Shown: one piece after another, positions 43,429-51,311 of the stretch
Numbering within the stretch: the stretch's first letter is position 1
Layout of the letters: each line of letters starts with the position of its first letter
Notes under the pieces: model-generated
The model's input: only the letters and a program-made list of their open reading frames with translations
Databases searched by the model: none
Told to the model about the DNA's origin: nothing
Translations under genes and position numbers: made by a program
Assembly: GCA_002726335.1 (NCBI GenBank)
Contig: PBSR01000268.1
Span: forward strand, 1 to 55,637
DNA length: 55,637 bases
Reading direction: 5' to 3'
From: Gemmatimonadaceae bacterium
Lineage (GTDB): Bacteria > Latescibacterota > UBA2968 > UBA8231

Positions 43429-44115
43429 ATGCGGGCTCTCATCGTCGGCAACGGGGAGCCCCCGTCACGCGCTCTGTACGAGGCACTGCTGGCAACCAGC
43501 CCGGACCTGCTGTTGTGCGCTGATGGCGGCGCTGACACGGTGCGGCGGTACGGCGGTATCCCCGATGCCGTGGTGGGAGATCTCGACTCGGCCGCGCCGG
43601 CCACGCTGAGTCAGACGCCTCGGGAGCGCCGTGTCTGCATCGATGCCGACGACACCGGAACCGACCTCAACAAGGTGTTGACCTACGCTGTCGGCAGAGG
43701 GGTGACCGAGGCCGTCCTGGTCGGCGTCACCGGTGGGCGCACCGACCACACGCTGTGGAATCTGAGTCTGCTGAAGACCTTTGACGATCAGCTGCGTCTG
43801 CACATCACCGACGACTACTGCCACATCCATCTTCTGTGCCCGGGCAGGGCGATGCGTTTTGTCGCCGACATCGGGCAGCGACTGTCACTGTCGCCGTTGA
43901 GCGGGCCGGTGGAGGATGTGTGGACGGAGGGACTGCGCTGGCCCCTGGCGGGGGAGCGACTGACTCCGGGAGAGCGGGATGGCATCAGCAACGAGGTTGT
44001 GGCGTCTCCGGCCTCGGTTCGTGTCGGTGGGCCGGGAGACCTGCTGCTCATCGTACAGCGGGAGGGTGGGACGGGCGAGATCCGGTTGATGGATCCGGAG
44101 CCGCGGTCACAATAG
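43429..44115 (+). CDS. Thiamine pyrophosphokinase
   Basis: This 228-aa enzyme turns thiamine into thiamine pyrophosphate with ATP. It has the family order: LLLCADGGADTVRRYG, VVGDLDSA, DTGTDLNKVLTYA with the metal-binding Asp residues, GVTGGRTDHTLWNLSLL, SLSPLSG in the C-terminal sandwich, and GISNEVV near the thiamine site. It starts two bases after the receptor stop, so both are under the TPP riboswitch. The homologous gene is called tnr3, thiN or THI80 in different groups. Confidence 0.94.
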   Translation: MRALIVGNGEPPSRALYEALLATSPDLLLCADGGADTVRRYGGIPDAVVGDLDSAAPATLSQTPRERRVCIDADDTGTDLNKVLTYAVGRGVTEAVLVGVTGGRTDHTLWNLSLLKTFDDQLRLHITDDYCHIHLLCPGRAMRFVADIGQRLSLSPLSGPVEDVWTEGLRWPLAGERLTPGERDGISNEVVASPASVRVGGPGDLLLIVQREGGTGEIRLMDPEPRSQ

Positions 44116-44802
44116 CGGAAGCAACTCTTTCAGGTTGTGCAGCTGCAATTCGGGCGCCTGTTCTCCCTCCGGCGCAGGCAGACCCCGCGGGTTGTACCAG
44201 CACGGAATGAGCCCGGCCCCCCGCGCCCCGATCACGTCATTGCCGAAGGAGTCGCCCACGTAGAGGGTGGATGCCGGCGGCGAGCCGAGCAGCTCGCAGC
44301 CGCGCAGGAAGATCTCTGCCGCCGGCTTCCGCGTCCCCCCGTACTCCTCCGACAGAACGATGCAGCGGAAGTGATGGCGGACCCCAAGGGTATCCAGCTT
44401 GCGGTACTGCACGTCGGGGTAGGCGTTCGACACGACGCCCACGGGGAGCTGTGCAGCACAGGCAGCCACGACTTCGGCGGCTCCGGCCATGGGCGACGGT
44501 ACGGTGGGATAGGTCTCCAGATAGAATCCCGTGACGGTGTCCGCGTGGGTCTGATCCATGTCGAGGATCCGCAGGAACACGGCGGATCGCATGCGCCGCG
44601 ATTCTGCCAGATCACTCACCGTGTAGACGTGATTTTCCGTTTCCCGGTCCGACTGCACCCAGGCTTCGTGCAGCCTCTCCTGCGCCATGTCGCCGAAGAG
44701 ATCGGGCAAGGCCGCCGGCAGGCGATCAAGGACGAGGCCCTGCGCCCGCTCGCGGTCAAAGAGGGTTTCGTCCACGTCGAAGAGGACGGCGGAAAGACCC
44801 AC
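44107..44802 (-). CDS. HAD-superfamily hydrolase
   Basis: The 231-aa protein from the GTG at 44802 has HAD motif I LFDVDETLFD, motif II GVVSNAY, a motif III Lys in GGTRKPAAEIF, and motif IV STLYVGDSFGNDVIGARGAG, with an all-helical cap between I and II. It is a small-molecule phosphatase of unknown substrate. The start overlaps the upstream TAG by one base (TAGTG). The end overlaps the convergent thiamine pyrophosphokinase gene by 9 bp. Confidence 0.9.
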   Translation of the reverse strand: MGLSAVLFDVDETLFDRERAQGLVLDRLPAALPDLFGDMAQERLHEAWVQSDRETENHVYTVSDLAESRRMRSAVFLRILDMDQTHADTVTGFYLETYPTVPSPMAGAAEVVAACAAQLPVGVVSNAYPDVQYRKLDTLGVRHHFRCIVLSEEYGGTRKPAAEIFLRGCELLGSPPASTLYVGDSFGNDVIGARGAGLIPCWYNPRGLPAPEGEQAPELQLHNLKELLPLL

Positions 44803-45239
44803 TACGGCCCGTGACGCATGCGGTCGTCGAAGCTGGAGGCACAACGAGTGAGGAAGATGACGTAGAGAGACACGTGGCACACGACACACACAGCCAGCCA
44901 CAGCCCATCCTGCCTGCCGGCAAAGAGCATGGCCAGTGCTATGATACCGACGGAGAGAATGACCAGCAGAAGGCCCACGGGATCGCCGAGGGGACGACTG
45001 CGCCAGATCTGTACGCCGAGACAGGCACGTGTCATCCAGCGACTGCCGCCCGCGGGCTTGGGGAACAGCATGGGCAGCATCATCCACACCGTCATGATGA
45101 CCATCCCGCCCCACATGGCGCCGAACCAGATGGGGGCGAGCATGGCTGGCAGCAGGACCAGACGGATCCAGCCACACCAGGGATGGGTCCCCCGAACCCA
45201 GGCGTCGGCCATGCGCATCATAAGCTGGCTGCTACCCAT
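44802..45239 (-). CDS. Small integral membrane protein (DUF6653-like)
   Basis: The 145-aa protein has four hydrophobic segments and the pattern HPWCGWIRLVLLPAM near residue 19, GAMWGGMVIMTVWMMLPMLF and later RPLGDPVGLLLVILSVGIIA. The HPW-x-GW-x-R start recalls DUF6653 proteins; this is recalled resemblance only. Function unknown. It is coupled to the HAD gene by a one-base overlap. Confidence 0.6.
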   Translation of the reverse strand: MGSSQLMMRMADAWVRGTHPWCGWIRLVLLPAMLAPIWFGAMWGGMVIMTVWMMLPMLFPKPAGGSRWMTRACLGVQIWRSRPLGDPVGLLLVILSVGIIALAMLFAGRQDGLWLAVCVVCHVSLYVIFLTRCASSFDDRMRHGP

Positions 45240-45286
45240 TTACCGGACCCGTGGTGTCCCGGAGCTGGCGCGCTGGGGAGCCGGGC

Positions 45287-46075
45287 TCACGATCCTTCGA
45301 CGGCCTGGCGCAGTTGTTCGCCCTTCGACTTCCACCAGTTGTGCAGGATGTTGATGTCGGTGGCCATGCAGAAGTGACGCACCCCCATGTCGAGGTAGTA
45401 CTTGGCGCCATCGGGTGAGTTGATCTCGGCGCGTGGCTGAACCCCTGCGGCCAGGCAGGACTCGATGACCCGTTTCTCCACCGCCTTGATTTCGGGCGAG
45501 CCGCCCTGGCCAGCTTTGCCAATGCTCATTGAGTAGTCCGATGGTCCCCACTGGACCATGTCGATGCCGCCTACCTGAAGAATCTCGTCCAGTGACTCGA
45601 CAGCGCCCTGCTTCTCGATCATCAACACGACGACGATGTCGCGCAGGGCCTGCACGTATTCAGGACCACCACCGTATCCCATGTAGCTGAACCGGCGCGT
45701 GGCCACGCCGTAGGTGCCGCCATCTTCCGGTGTCTCCGGGCGGGCGATACCGACACACTCGCGGGCGTCGTCGACACCACGACTGTCTGAGAACAGGACG
45801 GACTGGAACCCGGAGCCGATGGCCCGGCCCGCGATCCAGGAGCGTGGTTCCTGCTCAACCTTGATCATGGTTCCCAGATCGTGCAGTTCGGCGGCGCGAC
45901 AGAAATCGTCGAAGGCGTGCAGGTCATACGCACCGTACTCGGCGACGAATTCGACGTAGTCGTACATGCCCGTATGAGCGAGAGTCTCGACGACGTTGGG
46001 CCACGTGGTGTGCACGTGGGTGCCGATGGTCGGCTTCCCGGCGTCGAGGAGCTGGCGAATCTTGTTGGGTCGGAT
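45287..46075 (-). CDS. HpcH/HpaI aldolase family protein
   Basis: This ~262-aa TIM-barrel protein has the HpcH/HpaI pattern: KPTIGTHVHTTWPNVVETLA, MYDYVEFVAEYGAYDL, MIKVEQEPRSW and IDMVQWGPSDYSMSIG, then RAEINSPDGAKYYLDMGVRHF. These metal-dependent class II aldolases cleave 2-keto-3-deoxy acids. The likely start is the ATC at 46075: it stands 8 bases after a strong GGGAGG site and is followed by RPNKIRQLL, where homologues begin MRPNK. ATC is a very rare start, so the nearest standard alternative is a GTG at 46129 (280 aa) without a ribosome site. Confidence 0.85.
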   Translation of the reverse strand: MRPNKIRQLLDAGKPTIGTHVHTTWPNVVETLAHTGMYDYVEFVAEYGAYDLHAFDDFCRAAELHDLGTMIKVEQEPRSWIAGRAIGSGFQSVLFSDSRGVDDARECVGIARPETPEDGGTYGVATRRFSYMGYGGGPEYVQALRDIVVVLMIEKQGAVESLDEILQVGGIDMVQWGPSDYSMSIGKAGQGGSPEIKAVEKRVIESCLAAGVQPRAEINSPDGAKYYLDMGVRHFCMATDINILHNWWKSKGEQLRQAVEGS

Positions 46076-46104
46076 GGTGCCTACCTCCCGAAGGGATGTG
46101 GAGT

Positions 46105-47160
46105 TCAGCGGGACAGAAACTTCAGGCACACAGGCGACGGCGTTTCCACGGCGTCGCCCGTGGCCGTCAGCAGGCCGTCGTCGCCGACGCGATACAGCTG
46201 AATCCGGTCATCGTTATGGCTGCCCGAGTACAACGAATCGCCGTCAGGCGACAGCACGAAATTGCGCGGATTCGCCGGCACCGGCTGAACGCCGAGAGCG
46301 GTGAGCTGGCCACTTGCGGCATCGATAGCAAACATGGCGATCGAGTCATGTCCACGGTTCGAACCGTAAAGGAAGCGCCCGTCCGGTGTGACGTGGATGT
46401 CGGCGGTATGCGTCGTACCGGCGAAGTCATCGGGAACCGTGGGGATCTCCTGGATTTCTGTCAACGTTCCTGCCGACTCGTCCCAGTCGAAGGCGGTGAT
46501 CGTGTTGCTGATCTCGTTGATGACGTAGGCCTTCCGGCGGTTCGGGTGCACGACAAAATGCCGGGGACCGGCGCCCGGCGTGACCGCCACGGACCCGTGA
46601 TCGAGCAGCTTGCCGCCATCGAGGTCGAGTCGGTAGATGAGGACCTTGTCGAGGCCGAGGTCGGCGCAGAAGGCGAAACGGTTGGACGGATCGACGTTGA
46701 TGGAGTGGGCGTGCGGCTCCTGCTGGCGACTCGGGTTGACGCTGGACCCTTCGTGCTGACGGAAATCGGACATCTCTCCCAGACTGCCGTCGGTGCCGAT
46801 GGGATGCATGGAGACGCTGCCGCCGCCATAGTTGGCGCTCAGCACGTAGCGGCCGGAGGCGTCGACCGTGTTGTGGCAGGGCGAACCGCCCGTGGGCTGC
46901 AGGTTCAGAAAAGTGAGATCGCCGGAATCGTCGACGGCGAAAGCGCTGACGGCGCCACCCCCATCGTGGGTGTTGGTCTCGGAGACGACGTAGAGGAACT
47001 TGCCGGTGGGATGCAGGGCGAGATAGGAGGGTGCATCCTCACAACGGGTGCTGCCGACGATCTGCAGAGCGCCGTTGGCGGAGTCGATGACGCCGCGATA
47101 GACGGCCGCCTCCTCGCCCTTCGTGTAGTTGCCGATGTATACGGTCAAGTTGTCTGCCAT
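46105..47160 (-). CDS. Lactonase family beta-propeller protein (YbhE-like)
   Basis: The 351-aa protein starts MADNLTVYIGNYTKGEEAAV and shows seven repeating blades typical of the 6-phosphogluconolactonase YbhE/Pgl family (PSYLALHPTGKFLYVVSETN, CHNTVDASGRYVLSANYGGG, PRHFVVHPNRRKAYVINE, TADIHVTPDGRFLYGSNRGH). GGAG precedes the ATG. The family hydrolyses sugar lactones, but many members are unproven. It lies just upstream of the aldolase on the same strand, which fits a shared sugar-acid route. Confidence 0.9.
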   Translation of the reverse strand: MADNLTVYIGNYTKGEEAAVYRGVIDSANGALQIVGSTRCEDAPSYLALHPTGKFLYVVSETNTHDGGGAVSAFAVDDSGDLTFLNLQPTGGSPCHNTVDASGRYVLSANYGGGSVSMHPIGTDGSLGEMSDFRQHEGSSVNPSRQQEPHAHSINVDPSNRFAFCADLGLDKVLIYRLDLDGGKLLDHGSVAVTPGAGPRHFVVHPNRRKAYVINEISNTITAFDWDESAGTLTEIQEIPTVPDDFAGTTHTADIHVTPDGRFLYGSNRGHDSIAMFAIDAASGQLTALGVQPVPANPRNFVLSPDGDSLYSGSHNDDRIQLYRVGDDGLLTATGDAVETPSPVCLKFLSR

Positions 47161-47238
47161 GGTGCGGATGGCTCCTGTGAGTCGGGCTGGGGTATCGTGC
47201 TGATGGGACGGGCGCAAAGTACGAAGGGGTGATACCCT

Positions 47239-48438
47239 CTACAACTCGACGGCGATGAAGTCGGCCACGACGCGGGCGATGCTGGCATACCCCGCTATGG
47301 TGGGATGACCGTCGGCGCTCTCCGGATAGGGGCGGTCGCCATCTTCCAGGCTTCGCCGCAAGGAGGGCAGGGCATCGACACAGGGAACGCCGAGTTCGGC
47401 GGCGGTCTGCCGGACACGGGTTTGAAATCGGGTTTCAGCCTTGATCAGCCGCTGCAGACGGGGCCGGTTGCCGGCGTTGATCAGCGGCGCAAAGACGAGT
47501 TCCTTGGTCGGGATCCAAAGCACGAGGAGCCGGGCACCAGCTTCGGCACTGCGCTGTGACATCTCGCGCAGAGCGCGGAGGGTCATCTGCAGGCCTTCAC
47601 CGATGCGCGGATCCGATGTGTCCATAGCAAACAGCCGCTTGGTCACGGTCAGTGTCGTGCGCGCATCAGCGCCGCCGTCGAGAGCATCCAGATAGTCCGG
47701 ATGCTGACGTGCACGTTGCTGCGCCGCCTCCCAGGTGCCGCCCGCACGACCGGTGAGGGCGGCGGAACCTTGCCCATTGGCCAGATGGCGAAGAAAGTGG
47801 AACAATGCGGAATGATCGCGCAGGACGTCGCGCAGGGGCCAGGGCCTGCGCCCCATGCGAGTCACAGAGCGGGCCTGTTCTGCCAGGGGATTGTTGACTT
47901 CGAGTTCGGCGATGCGGGATTGCAGCGCCACATCGGGTGTACGCAGGTGGCTCAACTGGCCGTGCCCGTAGACGAGGCTGAAGGTGTCGTACAGATCATT
48001 GCCGGCGTAGACGGCAGCCACCACGATCTGTGGCTCCAGGGAGACGACGTCCTCCCAGATGGCCAACCCGTGGATGGGACTGTACCCGGAGCAGGCGATG
48101 TTGTACGTCGATCGGCCGCTGAGGGCGGACAGCTGCCGCGGCCAGGAGAGCTCCGCGGGCACGCCGTACCCGTAGGTCTGTGAATCTCCGAGGATGACGA
48201 CGTCGGCCTGCTCCGGGACCGAGTCATTGCGGAAGCACCATTCGTCGACGTCGGGGTAGTCGGGGTTCAGGCGCCAGCCGAGATGCTCGTCGTGGATCCT
48301 GTGGTGGGCGACGAGGACGCTGGCCGGCGACCACAGGGCACCGGCTGTGCGTAGAGCCAACTCACCACAGAGCAGACACAAGCCGACGAAGAGCGCACCC
48401 TTGAACAGGCGGGTCAGGGCGCTACCGGGGCGGTCCAA
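47239..48438 (-). CDS. Membrane-anchored SGNH hydrolase
   Basis: The 399-aa product is best started at the TTG at 48438, which follows GGGGGAG at good spacing; the frame upstream only overlaps the oxidoreductase gene. One N-terminal membrane segment (LFKGALFVGLCLLCGELAL) anchors it. The SGNH blocks are VVILGDSQTYGYGV (Ser nucleophile), an Asn-bearing VAAVYAGNDLYDT, and DGHPTIAGYASIARVVADF with the Asp-His pair. It is probably a periplasmic esterase or O-acetyl transferase-like enzyme. Confidence 0.8.
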   Translation of the reverse strand: MDRPGSALTRLFKGALFVGLCLLCGELALRTAGALWSPASVLVAHHRIHDEHLGWRLNPDYPDVDEWCFRNDSVPEQADVVILGDSQTYGYGVPAELSWPRQLSALSGRSTYNIACSGYSPIHGLAIWEDVVSLEPQIVVAAVYAGNDLYDTFSLVYGHGQLSHLRTPDVALQSRIAELEVNNPLAEQARSVTRMGRRPWPLRDVLRDHSALFHFLRHLANGQGSAALTGRAGGTWEAAQQRARQHPDYLDALDGGADARTTLTVTKRLFAMDTSDPRIGEGLQMTLRALREMSQRSAEAGARLLVLWIPTKELVFAPLINAGNRPRLQRLIKAETRFQTRVRQTAAELGVPCVDALPSLRRSLEDGDRPYPESADGHPTIAGYASIARVVADFIAVEL

Positions 48439-48458
48439 GTGCTCAGCTCCCCCGTCCC

Positions 48459-49739
48459 TCAGGCGAAGCGGTCGGGGTCGAGCAGGACCAGGTCGAATCC
48501 TGGATCCCGTCCACCCACAAGGTGCGAGACGATCTGCCCTGTCACGGGCCCCAGGGACATACCGATCATGGCATGGCCGGCGGCGAGCACGACGTTGTCC
48601 CAGGCGCGGGGTCGACCGAGGGCGGCCAGGCCATCGGGAGTGCAGGGGCGCAGGCCGCGCCAGATCTCCCGTACGGAAAATTCGGCCGGATCCCATCCGG
48701 GAAGGTACCTGGGCACCGCCCGGACGATGGCCTCGACACGGCGGCGGTTGACGGACAGATCGAGGCCGGCCAGTTCGAGGGTGCCAGCAAAGCGCAGTCG
48801 ATTCCCGCCCAGTGGGGTGACGCCCACCTTGGCCTCGGTCAGCATGAAGGGTACATCTGGCGCATCCGCGGGAGCTTCGATTTCAACGGAATACCCCTTG
48901 GCTGGTTGAATCGGCAGGTTGAGGCCGAGGCCGGTCGCCAGGGATGGACTCCACGCCCCGGCGGCCAACACGAGCTGCTCCGGCTGGTAGGTGCCGCGCG
49001 TGGTGTCGACTGTGGTCACGGCGCGGTCCCGGCTGTGAATACGCAGCACCTCCGCCGATTCTACGATCTCGACTCCGGCATCGCGCGCCTTCCGCGCCAG
49101 GGCCTGCACGAAGCGGGCTGGATCGAGGTGGGCATCCTGCGGATAGAAGACACCACCGACACAGTTCACGGGTACGTCACCGAGAAAGCTGGCGACGGCG
49201 GCCGGATCAAGCTCTTCGCTGGCCAACCCGGCGTCGTTCATATGGTGCCCCTCGGCGACCGCGTCGGCGAGTCCCTCGGCGGTGTCACACACCAGCAGGC
49301 GTCCGCGCTCGCCATAGCCGAAATCGAGGCCGCTGCCGGCGAACTCCGCATAGAGGGTCCGGCTGGCAAGATGCAGATCGCGCAACACTGGGATCACGCG
49401 TTCCACCCGGGACGGCGTGGAGGCGCGGTAGAAATGCCACAACCAGCGCAACAGATCGGCATCGAGCCGCGGTTTGATGTAGAACGGACTGTCCGGGCGA
49501 AACAGCCATCGCAGTCCATGCGCCAGGGCTGCCGGTTCCGCCAGCGGTACGCTGTGGCTGGGAACGACGAGACCCGCGTTGCCGTAGGACGCACCAGAAC
49601 AGACCTGGTCGCGGTCGAGGAGCACGACGCGGGCACCCATCTGTTGCAGGTACCAGGCGCTGCATATGCCGATGACGCCGGCGCCGACGACGAGCACGTC
49701 GACAGCGCGCGGCGTGCCGATGACGGTGGGTGAGTTCAT
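48459..49739 (-). CDS. D-amino acid dehydrogenase-like FAD oxidoreductase
   Basis: The 426-aa protein has a DAO fold: VDVLVVGAGVIGICSAWYLQ, then LLDRDQVCSGASYGNAGLVV, a central PAKGYSVEIEAPADAPDVPF, and a C-terminal IWRGLRPCTPDGLAALGRP with VVLAAGHAMIGMSLGPVTGQ. This matches DadA-type dehydrogenases that deaminate D-amino acids. The ATG at 49739 overlaps the stop of the zinc-ribbon gene (ATGA). Confidence 0.9.
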   Translation of the reverse strand: MNSPTVIGTPRAVDVLVVGAGVIGICSAWYLQQMGARVVLLDRDQVCSGASYGNAGLVVPSHSVPLAEPAALAHGLRWLFRPDSPFYIKPRLDADLLRWLWHFYRASTPSRVERVIPVLRDLHLASRTLYAEFAGSGLDFGYGERGRLLVCDTAEGLADAVAEGHHMNDAGLASEELDPAAVASFLGDVPVNCVGGVFYPQDAHLDPARFVQALARKARDAGVEIVESAEVLRIHSRDRAVTTVDTTRGTYQPEQLVLAAGAWSPSLATGLGLNLPIQPAKGYSVEIEAPADAPDVPFMLTEAKVGVTPLGGNRLRFAGTLELAGLDLSVNRRRVEAIVRAVPRYLPGWDPAEFSVREIWRGLRPCTPDGLAALGRPRAWDNVVLAAGHAMIGMSLGPVTGQIVSHLVGGRDPGFDLVLLDPDRFA

Positions 49740-49999
49740 CTGCGCCTCATGCCTTTTGTTGTCACCTTGCCCCCGATGATCTTGTACGCAGGCCCGCCTC
49801 CCATCATCGCCTCGCGGGCGAACTGCTGGCCGCAGTCGGGACAGTGCAGGCTGCCGTCGGTGTGGTCTTCGGTGATGCGCCCGGGCCGGATCTTCACCAG
49901 GCCGCCATCCCCTCCCTTGCGGTACCGGTACAGCAAGGTCCGACATTTGGCGCAATGAATCGAGATCGTACGGGCGTCGGCCGGTACCCTGTCGGCCAT
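49736..49999 (-). CDS. Small zinc-ribbon protein
   Basis: The 87-aa product has two zinc-binding pairs, CAKCRTLLYRYRKGG near residue 16 and CPDCGQQFAREA near 53, with a basic C-terminus KVTTKGMRRR. The family is not named with certainty; similar short proteins occur in Bacteria and Archaea. It is coupled to the downstream oxidoreductase by ATGA and starts 2 bp after the upstream stop. Confidence 0.7.
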   Translation of the reverse strand: MADRVPADARTISIHCAKCRTLLYRYRKGGDGGLVKIRPGRITEDHTDGSLHCPDCGQQFAREAMMGGGPAYKIIGGKVTTKGMRRR

Positions 50000-50001
50000 G
50001 G

Positions 50002-50394
50002 TCAGTCGTACACAGCGAGGCGGCTGGCGACCCACGCCGACGGCAGAAATATGAGCGTGCCGACGATGGTGAACCAGAGCGGATGCGGGACAGCGATAAG
50101 ATTCGTCATCCCTGCCAGGGTCATGACGCCGCCCACCAGGAAGGCGTAGAACGGTCGTCCGCCGACGCGGGCGGCGAGCCAGGCGCCGGCAAACGTACCC
50201 AGCGAGTAGGCGATGAGGACCATGACGAGAGCCATGACCGGCATGGCGGCGACGGCGGCGGCAAAAGCTTCACGGTCGGTGGGATCGAGATCCGCCGGCG
50301 GCGGGTACATCTGATGACCGATACCCTCCAGCACAAAGACCATGGTCATGGCCAGGGCCAGCCCGCCGAAAACGCCGAGCAGGGCGCGAATCAT
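50002..50394 (-). CDS. Small four-helix membrane protein
   Basis: The 130-aa product has four hydrophobic segments (ALLGVFGGLALAMTMVFVLE, MPVMALVMVLIAYSLGTFAG, FYAFLVGGVMTLAGMTNL, WFTIVGTLIFLPSAWVAS) with a short extracytoplasmic loop YPPPADLDPTDREA. No family is recognised with confidence. It overlaps the upstream gene by ATGA (50391-50394). Confidence 0.7.
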   Translation of the reverse strand: MIRALLGVFGGLALAMTMVFVLEGIGHQMYPPPADLDPTDREAFAAAVAAMPVMALVMVLIAYSLGTFAGAWLAARVGGRPFYAFLVGGVMTLAGMTNLIAVPHPLWFTIVGTLIFLPSAWVASRLAVYD

Positions 50395-51311
50395 CGCGCC
50401 TCGTCCACCGGCTGCTCGGAGAAGGTGATGTAGGGGAAGCATTCGGGCACGTGACTGTCCCACACGCCATGGGGACTCCAGGCCCAGCCGCCATGGTCAT
50501 CGGACGGTGCTGCTTCCTTGTATTGATTGAAGCGGGAGAAGTCCATGCGCCACACATCTCCGTCCTTCGGTGGCAGCGCCCGCCCATCGCCATGGGCGAG
50601 CCACTTCATGCCCTGCCACGGCAGGGCCAGCTCCACGGACCAGCTGCGGTCGCGATCGGTGTTGTCGTTGATCGTTCCGTCGGCGACGACGGCAGTCTGC
50701 AACCCGGGGAAGTCCCAGTTCCAGTAGCCGGTGCGGCCACCCCGGGGATGGGGCTGGAAGCCGACCCCTGCGAAAGGCTTCACCTGAGGATGATCCCGGG
50801 AGAACTCGTCCACTTTGCTGTACCCCTTCTTTTCGTAGGTGTCGTCCCAGATGAAGAAGACTTCGTAGATCGTGCCGAACGTGTTGATCTCGAACTCGTA
50901 GTAATTGTCCATGCCGGCGATGAAGAGTTCCACGTCATTGTTCTGGTAGATGGGTGCGTCGCGTTCGGTGAGGCTGGCTTCGAGAAAGGGCTCCTCGATC
51001 CAGTAGCCGACGTAGAGATACTCATCGTCCCAGAGGACGGCGGCACGTGTGTCGTGAACGCCCGGGTTGCCATTGACGAGATCGGAGAATCGCGGCGAGC
51101 GTGGCGCCTGCGCCCACGACGCCTCGTTCAGATGACCGTCCACTACAATTGGCCCCGTGGCACGGTATGCGGTGTAGCGCTCGATGCGGTCATCGGGCCA
51201 GGGAAAGGCGTCGGCCATGCGGGACCTCTCTGTCGTCCTAGGTGTATCGGGTTCGGCAGCGACCAGGCTGGTGGCTGACAGCAGGAGAATCAAGGCACCG
51301 TGCATGCTCAC
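50391..51311 (-). CDS. Carbohydrate-binding family 9-like protein
   Basis: The 306-aa product has the CBM9-like fold: YRATGPIVVDGHLNEASWAQ, DTRAAVLWDDEYLYVGYWIE, NNDVELFIAGMDNYYEFEIN and SWSVELALPWQGMKWLA, ending with WRMDFSRFNQ and WAWSPHG. From the GTG at 51311 (overlapping the sulfatase stop as GTGA), or the ATG at 51305, the protein gains a signal peptide (HGALILLLSATSLVAAE). A third start, the ATG at 51218 with a strong GAGAGG site, would give a cytosolic form. The operon context with a lipoprotein sulfatase favours export. Confidence 0.85.
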   Translation of the reverse strand: MSMHGALILLLSATSLVAAEPDTPRTTERSRMADAFPWPDDRIERYTAYRATGPIVVDGHLNEASWAQAPRSPRFSDLVNGNPGVHDTRAAVLWDDEYLYVGYWIEEPFLEASLTERDAPIYQNNDVELFIAGMDNYYEFEINTFGTIYEVFFIWDDTYEKKGYSKVDEFSRDHPQVKPFAGVGFQPHPRGGRTGYWNWDFPGLQTAVVADGTINDNTDRDRSWSVELALPWQGMKWLAHGDGRALPPKDGDVWRMDFSRFNQYKEAAPSDDHGGWAWSPHGVWDSHVPECFPYITFSEQPVDEAR

